Shown: one piece after another, positions 33,412 through 43,188 of the stretch
How the letters are laid out: every line of letters starts with the position of its first letter
How positions within the stretch are numbered: position 1 is the stretch's first letter
Source: Vesta saturnalis
Lineage: Eukaryota > Arthropoda > Insecta > Coleoptera > Lampyridae
NCBI GenBank assembly: GCA_036346205.1
Contig: JARFJB010002418.1
Span: 310,001-374,000 of the forward strand
Direction: 5' to 3'
Length of the DNA stretch: 64,000 nucleotides
Program-made: the position numbers and the translations under genes
Notes under the pieces: model-generated
The model's database searches: none
Told to the model about the DNA's origin: nothing
The model's input: only the letters and a program-made list of their open reading frames with translations

Positions 33412-35853
33412 CCCATTTCGTCCCACTGTACTCAATTGAGTACGGCAATGAAAATAACCCAGTGGTGACATCTCTTGAAAAATATTTAGACTTCGTGGGC
33501 GTCTAGCGTTTGAAAATGATGTGTTCTGCTAGACTTTCACAAATTTGACGTTATGCGGAGCAATAGTCATGACGCTAAAGTAAATCTTTTAGAACTAACC
33601 TGTGAGATTGTGTTTGGCAAATTGTATACTAGATATTTTGTCCTGTTTCTTACTTTTTGCAAGTTTTTTTGACTTTTCTAATTTGTAAGGTACGTATTAG
33701 TCACGCTTATTTTTATATTAGCAGCTCTCTTTTATTATGGGTAGAGAAAACTTACGGAATAGACCTGTACTTATTTGAGTACGGTGGGCTTATATAGAGT
33801 CAAATATACTTATGTATTTTTTTTTTCGTTTTAGGTTCAATATCTTTTTGAAAATGAATCCCGACGATTTTCCACAAATAAATCCGATTCAGTTATAGAA
33901 CACTTGATTTAGCAGCAGATGACCTAGCTAGTTCTTCTCGTCAAGACGTATCGGTGGTGATTATTCCCCCAGATGCTGATTATCAAACGGATAATGAAGA
34001 TATTGATGAAGATGATCTACAGTCGCAAAACATTCCTAATGATGTTCCCGGAGAAATCGAGCTTGAATACGCGAGTGATGAATCAGTTAGTGATAACGAG
34101 GACAATCTCCCCCTATCTACAATAAGGCAAAATTTACTAAGTGTTAAAAATGCTACACTATGTGAGAAGCCTGATTGGACAGAAGATTTGCTGGATATCA
34201 GTATGGTATCCACAACGGGCTACATGGACCGCCTGGATAATTTAAAAGTCCAAATTGGAGGTAAAACTCCAGTAGAAATATTTGAAAAAATTTTAGACAG
34301 CGAAGTCATTGATTTGATTACGGAACAAACGAATCTGTATGCTCTTCAAAATAACAATCATCTTTTTTCTGTGACTCAGGAAGAAATAAAAATATTCATT
34401 GCCATTCTACTTTTGAGTGGGTATCATCGGCTGCCACGAGAGCGCAACTACTGGTGTTTAGATGAAGACCTCTTGGTTCTCCCAGTGGCTAGTGCAATGT
34501 CAAGGAACCGTTTTTAAGAAATAAAAAAACATTTACATCTGGCTGATAATACCCAAATAGATAAAAAGGATAAAATGTACAAAGTTAGACCGCTAATGAA
34601 GACACTAAACAAAAAATTTCAACAGTTCGGTGTATTCCATAAAGACTTGTCAATCGATGAAGCAATGATCAAATATTTGGGACATCACTCGTCTAAACAA
34701 TTCATAAGGGGAAAGTCAGTGAGATTTGGCTACAAAGACTGGATGCTTTGTAGCTCAACTGGTTATTGCTACAATTTTGATACCTACTGCGGTGCAGCAG
34801 TAGATAAAATAGCCCTGCCTTTAGGTTCAAAAGTTGTCTTACAAATGCTTGAAATTGTTGATGTGTCCACAGACCACAAAATATTTTTCGACAACTATTT
34901 CACAAGCTACAATCTTATGCAAATCTTGAAAGAAAAAGGGTTTCAGGCCACAGGTACTGCAAGGGAAAACCGCATAAAAAAATGTACCTTGCTTCCTTCA
35001 AGCGAAATGAAAAAAAGGATCGCGAATATTTCGAATATCGCTTTGACAGAACAAGCTCCTTACTTTTCGTCAAATGGAAGGATAACAATGTTGTTACCAT
35101 GTTATCAAATTATGATTCTGTCACGCCACTCTCAAAGGTGAAACGTTGGAGTGCTGCTGTCAAAGAGAAAATCGATGTCCCTCAACCAAAGTTATTCTCC
35201 ACGTACAATGCTGGAATGGGAGGTGTCGATCTTTTCGACCAATCAGTCAATAACTGCAGAGTGAGCATACAAGGAAAGAAATGGTGGTGGCCCCTTTTTA
35301 CCCATATGATGAATGCCGCTCTTGTTAACGCTTGGAGATTACAAATAACAGCGAGTAATAAAGAAATGGGCCTGTTGGAAGTTCAGAGGAAGGCAGTACG
35401 CCATTACTTGAGATGTTTCCAAAAGTCTACTTACACTAGGAAACGCACTACCGGAACTGTACCTGTCAGTACTATGAAAAACGAAGGCGGCCACTTCCCA
35501 AGAAAAATAGAGAAACAACTCAGGTGCCGCGTATGTCATCAAAGAGTTCGTTGGACCTGTATAAAATGTAATGTCACTTTGTGCTTGGAGCGTGATTGTT
35601 TCATACAGTTCCATAGCTGATAGTTATATGTATTTTCTGTACTGAGAAAAATAAAACTTTCGGTTGTCTTATAGGTGCTTGGATTTGATTTATGATTAGC
35701 CCACTGTACTCACATGAGTACACCTATTTTTTTCCAAAAAAACGACTCTTTTTTGTTAAATATCAATTTACTTTGGCATTTTAACACATTTTCAACAGGA
35801 AATTACAAGTGAGTTATTATTTTAGAAAAAAAAAATTCATGGGATCAAATGGG
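33412..35853 (+). mobile_element. piggyBac-3, complete element with TTAA target duplications
   Basis: Bounded by TTAA at 33408-33411 and 35854-35857. Terminal inverted repeats CCCATTTCGTCCC (left) and CCCATTTGATCCC (right, reverse complement) match at 11 of 13. Length 2,442 bases with a single transposase gene. Internal GTACTCAAT/ATTGAGTAC-like motifs recur in both subterminal regions (near 33430, 33770 and 35710). Confidence 0.92.
33954..35620 (+). pseudogene. piggyBac-3 transposase (PGBD-like)
   Basis: Acidic N-terminus (DYQTDNEDIDEDDLQSQ), dimerisation-type core FEKILDSEVIDLITEQTNLY, in-frame TAA at 34515-34517, then catalytic DLSIDEAMIKYLGHHS (first Asp), KIFFDNYFTSYNLMQ (second Asp) and GMGGVDLFDQSVNNCRVS (third Asp), ending in a zinc domain CRVCHQRVRWTCIKCNVTLC. 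One frameshift at about 34985-35140 separates the second and third Asp. Only two disabling lesions, so this copy is fairly young. Start is uncertain: an ATG at 33854 lies upstream in another frame, and 33954 is the ORF edge. Confidence 0.92.
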
Positions 35854-37165
35854 TTAAACTTAGCCGCCAACATGCACTAATTAAATCATTTATAAGTTGC
35901 TTACTTTAAATAGAACACCCTGTATTTTATTACATTTTCCACTGTATTTTTTTAAGCCAATTCGTTTGGCATCAGTATTCTCTATACCTAAATCCAACCA
36001 CTTTTGAGATATTTCTTTATCTTAGTTAAAACATAACACTTTATTATTTCAATATTAGTAAAGGGTAGGCCATGATTTCCATTATTTAAGGTGATATTTT
36101 GTTATTTTTTCATAAGTTATTAATTCTGAAAAGTACTCATAGCCTGAAAGGATTATTAATTGTGGATATCATTAAAAACGTTGACTAGGTATTTTGTATT
36201 AATTTAATTAGATAACTTACAAACAAAAATAACTAAATGTAATATTAAACAAATAAAGTTTTATAATAAGTGTTCAAAATTAGCACCATCTACTTCTAAA
36301 CATTTATGAATCCTTTTCATTAAGTTATGTCTTGTAATTCTGGAAATATGGTCGGGTGTTAGACAATTAACACGTTCACTGTCCAAATGAGTAGTCATAA
36401 TAAATGTCTAGGAGTCCCTCATATAAAAAAGCGATGTACCGTATGTGGGGCATGGGACTCTGAAGTTGAATTATATGCTTGGAGTCCAATGCGTCATATT
36501 TGGTTTACGGAAATAAACTGCCACATTCCTTCAGTTCAGTGGAGATATTTGTGTAGCACGTGCTGTTTATTATTCGCAATCAAGAAATCGGGAATATAAT
36601 TGTCGGTAAACTTTGTTGTAACTTCGTACGCTTGCATTGTCATAATGCGGCAAAATAGAACACCATTGAATGACGCGGAATTACAATATGAACTTGACAA
36701 TTTGAGTGACATAAATGAAGATAGCGATGATGATATTATCGACCCAGACTATGAATCTGAAGGTAAATGGGTTTGATCTGGTTTTTCATCAATATACATA
36801 AATTAAATTGCTATTGCTTTTATAGGATTGTATTCTTCGTCCTCGGGCGAGTCAGAGTTGAGGGAGGACACGGAAGATGAAATTAGCGAACAAGATATAA
36901 ATAATGGTTCTGACCAATACGGACTCTATAACAAGGCCGCAGTGCTCTGACGTCAGGATCCTGTGACGTCAGCATGCGAACCATCCGGCAATGCACTACC
37001 GACTTCGTAGGTATAGCGCAAATGCACATTGCACCTTACTCTGTGTTCAGTATGCACTTGAATACGTTGTACTTACCATTTGTTTGTTTATTTTGCAGAA
37101 GTCTTGCCCAATTAAAAGTAGATAGTGAATCATTATTAACAATAGTATTAGTGAAATAGTTTAAA

Positions 37166-39949
37166 ATGCCTAATAAGTGTTGTGTGCCCAATTGTAAAGG
37201 AAATTATAAAAGTGGCCCTCGTGTACACGTGTTTAGTTTTCCATCTAATGCACCGTTAGTGCAAAGATGGCTGTCGGCTATTCCACGGAGAAATTTTGTT
37301 AACACAAAATATACGAAGGTGTGTCAATTACATTTTAAAGATAGTGACTTTATTAAAAATATATCGGCCCAGGATTCTAAAACGGGGCAATCTGTAACAG
37401 TGCCTCTCAAAATCCCTCGTTTAAAATCCAACGCAGTACCTTCATAATTTCCTAATTGTCCTGGATATTTGTCTAAAAATATATTAAATCGCAAAAGTCG
37501 AGATGAAAAATTAAAAGATTTAGATGATTTACACTTGCAACAGGCAATAGAACTAAATATGCAGGAAATGTTAAATTTTGAACAATCCAGAAATTACTCA
37601 TATTTTAAAGAATTTATCACCATATTTTTAACCATTACTTTAAATTTAAATTGGCATAAAATAATAAATGACGATAAAATTACAATTTATCAAATAATAT
37701 ATTCACCTGGGCCAATAATTTCTTATGCAGTTACTATAAATTCTGATTTAAAAGTAGAAACCTATTTATATGGCCAGGAGATATGTATTTCTTTCACTAG
37801 TAATAATAATAATATCAAAACACCATTTATTTCAAATAATATTGATGAAATTAAAGATTTATTTGATCATATAGAGTCACTGGGTACGGATAATTTGAAA
37901 TCTAAAGAGCATAATGAAAATAATTTAAAAAAGTTGTTGCTCCACTTTTCGGATGTATTAAGCGGTTTTCATTTTAATGATTGCCTGTTATTAATTGGAG
38001 AACAACTAAAATTACAAACAATGTCTAAAGAAAGGTATCGTTATTCGGCTAATATTATGATTCTATCATCTTTGTTATTCACAATTAGTCCACATGCATA
38101 CAGATTTTAAGACATTATAACTTTTAATTTTACCACACCCGAAACTATCAAAACGGTTTGCAACTCACATTTAACAGACCCAAGTAAAGATGAACGTAAT
38201 TTATTTCTAGTATATGCCAAAACTATTATTAAGTATTTAAAAGACAATGAAAATATAATTTTGCTTATGGATGAAATACATATTAAACCGTACTTAGATT
38301 ATAAAGGTGGCAATGTAGTCGGCATGGCTTCTAATAATACTAATTTAGCAAATGCGGCATATGTTTTTATGATATCTAGTGTTTCATCTAAAGTTAAAGA
38401 AGTAGTTCATATCGCACCAATTTCGCAGTTGACACATGACACGTTGTTTATTTTTATAAAAACTGTAATAATTAATTTAGAATTAATTGGATTTAAAGTA
38501 TTTTGTGTTATTAGTGACAATAATGCTATAAATAGTAAAGCAATGCAACACTTTTCTAAAGATAATATACTTAGTATTGTTTACACACATCCATGTGACA
38601 TCAATAGACCATTATTTTATTTATTTGATCCAGTTCATATTTTAAAATGTATTCGAAATAATTGGCTAAATTCAAAACCGTCGCAAACCTTCAATTATCC
38701 AAATTGGAATACAGGTAGTGAAGAAGAAGCTTGCTTTCAATCTGTTAAAAAGCTGTATGAAATGGAGAATAGTAAATTATTAAAATTCGGTCATACTTTA
38801 ACTTTAAAAGCATTATATCCCTCAAATTTAGAAAGACAAAATGTAAAATTAGTTTTAAATGTATTTAATTCGTTTGTAGTAGAAGCTTTAAAAACATTTG
38901 CAGCTTATATTAAACAATCCAAATCAACATCTGACTTTATAGATATTATATTACTCTGGTGGAAAATTGTAAATGTCAAAACACCTCTTAAAGGTAAACG
39001 ATTAAATGATATTTATCAAGAACCTATAGCAGGTAATCCAGTAGACGATCCAAAATTAGTTCACTTAAATAAAATGTTAGAGTGGTTAGATATATGGAAA
39101 TCCTTCAATACAAAACAAAAATTGACACGGCAAACACATACAACTTATGCTTTATTAGAAATTATTAGATATTGCACTGATGATTTAAAAATGAATTATA
39201 TTTTATTAGGGAAATTTCAAACTGACTGTCTCGAGGACAGGTTTAGTAAATACAGACAATTAGCTGGAGGACAATATAATATATCTATTCGACAATTATA
39301 TGAAACTGAAAAACGTCTTAGAATTCGTTCAGTGCTTAGTTTACATTCAAGTTCATTTGGTGTGGTTAGTATAAATTCATTCCACGATGATATAGATATT
39401 CCTACAGTAACAGAATCAAATTATAATTTTAATCACAATATTTGTATTAATGAATCAGATATAAATAGCGTAAATGATGATATGCCTGTTATTACTTACT
39501 TAGCTGGATATTGTTGCCACATAGTTTTAAAACGAGTGAAATGTGAACATTGTAAAAATATATTAGTTTTGTCAGATGAATTAATTGTAGACGATAATTT
39601 TAATCTAATTAGAAATATTAGTCGAGGTGCTTTACTTTATCCTAAGCCAGATGCCGTAAATATAGTGTTATATAACTATTTAATATTTAATAAATTACTT
39701 CAAGACTTTGAGGACGATTTTTTAAGTATAACTAATAAGCGTGACTTTATATCGAAATATGTTTTAAATTTTATATTTGCCAACGAAGTTTTAAACGAAT
39801 TTGTTACTTGTGAAGATCATAATAAAGACTTCATTGCTCTAATAATCATAAACTCTACCACAAATACTTTATTCAAAAATTACTGTAAAAAGAATAACAA
39901 TAGGTTGCCAAAAGGAGAAAGTCGTAAATTAAATACTCTAACTAATTAA
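37166..39949 (+). pseudogene. P-element transposase (THAP domain), single frame with two stops
   Basis: One frame from ATG 37166 to 39949 (about 928 codons) interrupted only by TAA at 37445-37447 and 38108-38110. N-terminal THAP zinc finger (C2CH): NKCCVPNCKGNYKSG, aromatic W in RWLSAIPR, CQLHF, then the VPLKIPRL box (residues 1-90). A helical region follows, then the RNase H-like core starting LLMDEIHIKPYLDYKGGNVV, DPVHILKCIRNNWLN (GTP-insertion neighbourhood), and the C-terminal TDCLEDRFSKYRQLAGGQYN block. A Cys-rich CEHCKNI segment is near the end. With just two nonsense codons and no indel in 2.8 kb, this is the best preserved transposase here and probably the youngest insertion of its nest. 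Confidence 0.93.
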
Positions 39950-40260
39950 AATTAGCATATTTTGTCCACTTTATCACATTTTATTATAAAATTTTAGTAA
40001 TAAGTTATACATATTTAGTATTCAAATTTATTAAACAGTTTTTTGTTTGAAATTTCGTTTTCCCGTTAAAAAACGAATGGATGCAACAAGGGTTTGGTTC
40101 ATGGCCGGCATCTTGTTTAAACTAAATATCCTTGATTATTATATTTATTGGTAATTACATTAATTCCGCTATTACAAGTTCGAAATTTTAATACAAATAC
40201 CCGTACATAATGCAGCACAACCGTGCCGAGGTAGGCCTCCAATGCGTGACGTCACAATTC
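39950..40260 (+). other. P-element 3' untranslated and subterminal region
   Basis: AT-rich, no ORF; ends with TGACGTCA at 40247 before the right inverted repeat. Confidence 0.7.
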
Positions 40261-42512
40261 AGCGCTGCGGCCTTGTTATAGAGTCGGTATTGTTCTGACA
40301 GTGAAGATATGAATCTTATTTGGTGTAGCGACGTCTTGAATATAGGAAGATTACCGTTTTGTGGTCAATCAGGCTTACAGAAGGATATTGAATATGATGG
40401 TGACAATATTGAGCCTTTAGATGTTTATAAAACAATAATCAACAAAGAAGCAATAGACATGATGGTTCTAGGAAACCAACAGGTATGCAGCTCAACTGCT
40501 CGCCACAAAAAGGTTGTCTCGATCTTCGCGTCTTTCACGATGGCGAGATACAAATAGTGAGGAAATGGAGACATTTATTGAGGAGTTCCTTCAAAGTTTA
40601 ACAAGTTTCACTTACAATAATGAAAATTTGTTAATTTTTTCAGGACTGCTTCTAGTGATGGGTATTCTGCAGTTTCCTTCTATAGAAAGCTATTGGAAAA
40701 AAGACCAATATATCACCATACTTTATTACATCGTGTTCCAATGAGCTATAACAGATTTGTTCTGATGCTAAGGTGCTGGCATTTTGCAAACAATGAGGAG
40801 CCAGGTGGAACTAGAACTTACAAAATCAAACCTTTGCTTGATATGTTGATGAACACGACGAAAGAATTGTACAGACCTGGAGACATCGTCGTAGTTGACG
40901 AAACAATAATACCATTCCGAAGTAGACTTTCTTTCCGTCAGTATAACCCTTCAAAAGCCAGCAAGTATGGAATCAAGCTATACAAAGTATGCACACCTGA
41001 GGAATTCACATATAATACAAGTATATATGATGGAAAGAGTGAAAAATTACCAGACTTAGATTTGCCAGGAACAGTTGTTAACCTAACAAAAGATCTCCTT
41101 GAAGAAGATCGACTAATATAACTGATAACTACTATACAAGCCTTGACTTAGCAAAGTTTTTATACAATAAAAAAACAAACTTGCTAGGTACCATCAGAAA
41201 ACACAGAAAAGGTTTGGATTAAGATGTTATTGGTACCAACCTGCGAAAAGGGGAAATATGCAGTTCCCAACAAGAATACGTGACACATGCTTTCTACTTG
41301 CTACATAGACGAAATGGTAGAAACTAAGACAGACAGAAGAGGAAACAAGAAAATGAAGCCAAAACTTGTAGTAGAGTATAATAGGGGAAAACAAGGAGTT
41401 GACATTTCCGATCAGTTATCAACTTACTATACGTTACTACGGAAATCATTGGCATGGTATAAAAAACTTGCTATAGAACTTGTATGTACCACCCTGATCA
41501 ACTGTCACATAATTTTTAAGTCTCTTACTGGCAAAAATCTCACGCTACTTCAGTATACAGAGTCAATTGTGAAAGGTCTCCTAAATCTCAACGACTCTAA
41601 ACAGAACGACTTAGCGGCCTACCAAAGAGGACTAAGATATCTACTCACAAATTACAAGTATGCAAAAGATGCAGCTAATAAAACCAAAAAAAAAACCTCA
41701 ACATATTGCTCAGAATGTTCCCAAGCATACTGCCTACCCTGTTATAATAAGTCTCACTAGTATGTAATATTGCATTTTTATGTTTATATGACGTTTATAA
41801 AGTGAATAATAAAAGATATTCGAAAACAGGAATTCTTTTACTGTAGTTATATACCGTAGTATTATATAATGTAGTAACCAGTGACTTATTGTTCAAGTCC
41901 ATGCCCCGAATATGGGTCAATATTATACGTTGCATACGTACCTTGTTATATCACCAAGTCCACTGCATTTAACCTGACAATTCGTCAACAGTCCATCTTA
42001 AAATTTCATGTGAAATTGAACCTAAACGTGACCCAAATAAGGGGCACAGGACTCACGGAAGTCATAAGGCATGACCCATATATGGATCATTGGACAGTGA
42101 ACGTGTTAAAAGCAAGTAAGACTCTCCGCATCATATCTTCCTTTGTCGTAACAGGTTTGGAAAATACCTGATTTTTAATGTAACCCCAAATACCAAAATG
42201 TAGAGGAGCCAAATCAGCAGAGCGAGCTGGACAACGAAACGCACCCTGATTGGCAATCCATCTATCATCTTACATATCTTAAAGATGCTGAGTAACAGGC
42301 ACAAAGTTATGAGGAGGTGCTCCATCTTGCTGATACGAAGCTGAAGCCGCTCTCCATTTCTTAAAGTATGTAACGCCGGTCGTATGGCTTCTTCTAAAAT
42401 GTGGCAATATCTTGTACCATTTAAATTTTCATCATAAAATTTTAATGTTAAATTTTTATCGTCTTTTATTGCACAAAAAACATTAAAACTCCAACTATCT
42501 TGGAAATAACGT

Positions 42513-42618
42513 TATAGGACGTTATGTGTATATAATAGAATTTCCTTCCCTTAAACTTATTTTTGGATACCCAAAATAATACATTATTAGGTCGAAAAAA
42601 TATTTTGAAAATACACGG

Positions 42619-42625
<7 letters not shown>
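42513..42625 (+). pseudogene. Second metalloproteinase (hemopexin) scrap
   Basis: Plus-strand codons for RYVYIIEFPSLKLIFGYPK followed by a TAA and YIIRSKKYFE. The nucleotide sequence is nearly identical (inverted) to 30961-31060 beside Polinton B, including the part after the stop. No other MMP codons are present. On the left the sequence breaks directly into the mariner-like gene. Confidence 0.75.

Positions 42626-42666
<41 letters not shown>
42626..42666. repeat. (AT)20 microsatellite following the metalloproteinase scrap
   Basis: Same relative position as the (TA)37 tract at 30886-30959: directly after the conserved MMP-downstream sequence. Confidence 0.95.
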
Positions 42667-42669
<3 letters not shown>

Positions 42670-42851
42670 TTTCGAATTGTCTAATGCATGCTGAGAATAA
42701 ATATTTGAGTATGTTTGGATTAGTTTGCCCTCAGGAAAATATACTACAACAACTCAAAGGACTTTTGGATAGACTACTCGTTACGCAAAGTAATAATATA
42801 ATGGAATTACATGAAGATATTGATTATGACATGAATGGTGCTATAAACTAA
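42667..42851 (+). pseudogene. Unknown coding fragment after (TA)n
   Basis: Open frame of about 60 codons with no stop until TAA at 42849-42851: KFSNCLMHAENKYLSMFGLV, CPQENILQQLKGLLDRLLV, TQSNNIMELHEDIDYDMNGA. No family recognised. The N-terminus is lost in the (TA)n tract. It could be the end of a viral or Polinton gene. Confidence 0.3.
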
Positions 42852-43188
42852 GAATAACATAAAGTCATTATTTCTCATTAGGCTAGGCCTCCACTTGCGA
42901 TTTGTAGTAGCGCGATTGTTTAGTCTCAGCTGAAATAAAATATGGAACTGTATAGGTTTAAATGCGGGAGCATCCACTTGCGACGAAAAACACGCAGCGA
43001 TTAAAAAGATGCAACTGGTTCTATTTTCCACGCGCCGCGACTGTCGCTAACCAGAATGAGTCACTAGTCATGTTTATGGGAATGCATCCACCAGCGACTG
43101 TCTAGTCGCGCTGTCGCAGGTCTTTAAGATACATCGTTCCGTGTTCATATTTATTTATATCCAATTTTGTTTTGTAAGATCTGTCAGG

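Larger units (their letters stand above)
33399..35922. mobile_element. 78-bp TA-flanked MITE holding piggyBac-3
   Basis: CAGGGTGTTTTAAA (33399 on) and, on the opposite strand, CAGGGTGTTCTATTTAAA (ending 35922) form an inverted repeat flanked by TA (33397-33398; 35923-35924), as for the mariner superfamily. Without piggyBac-3 and one TTAA the element is about 78 bases. The inverted repeat and TA flanks are visible; membership in the DUF4817-type mariner group is inferred. Confidence 0.55.
36915..40292 (+). mobile_element. P-element-like transposon, complete with TIRs and target duplication
   Basis: 3,378 bases. Terminal inverted repeats at 36915-36946 and 40261-40292 match at 30 of 32 (start CAATACGGACTCTATAACAA; the two differences are at positions 7 and 30). 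Direct flanks TTCTGAC at 36908-36914 and 40293-40299. P elements usually duplicate 8 bases; only 7 are identical here. TGACGTCA palindromes sit just inside both ends (36948-36955, 36964-36971, 40247-40254). Confidence 0.95.
36645..41760 (+). pseudogene. piggyBac-4 transposase with one intron, split by the P element
   Basis: Exon 1 36645-36762 (MRQNRTPLNDAELQYELDNL). A 63-base phase-1 GT-AG intron (36763-36825) follows. Exon 2 has an acidic stretch ending ...NNGSD at 36914, where the P element lies; coding resumes at 40300 (SEDMNLIWCSDV) in the same frame once one TTCTGAC copy is removed. Catalytic regions: VVVDETIIPFRSRLSFRQY (about 40890-40945), TDNYYTSLDLAKF (about 41123-41160), GKQGVDISDQLSTYY (about 41390-41430). 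Cys-rich end CSECSQAYCLPCYN. Frameshifts near 40510, 40700, 41115 and 41270 plus a stop near 41220 inactivate it. Confidence 0.92.
36371..42105 (+). mobile_element. piggyBac-4, complete element, carries a P element
   Basis: TTAA at 36367-36370 and 42106-42109. Terminal inverted repeat CACGTTCACTGTCCAA is identical for 16 bases at both ends. Total 5,735 bases, of which 3,378 are the inserted P element plus a 7-base target duplication; the original element was about 2.35 kb. It interrupts the mariner-like gene. Confidence 0.95.
36261..42512 (-). pseudogene. DUF4817-type mariner-like transposase, split by piggyBac-4
   Basis: Minus strand; the pieces are 42110-42512 (middle) and 36261-36370 (C-terminus). 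Middle: DDKNLTLKFYDENLNGTRYC, LQQDGAPPHNFVP (catalytic D of the second block), RWIANQGAFRCPARSADLAP and LHFGIWGYIKNQVF. C-terminus: TPDHISRITRHNLMKRIHKC and LEVDGANFEHLL-stop at 36261. Removing piggyBac-4 and one TTAA joins codons for MMRRVLLA to FNCLTPDH in frame. A stop and a frameshift (near 42290-42320) disable it. The N-terminal third is lost at about 42512, where the sequence switches to the metalloproteinase scrap. Confidence 0.85.
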
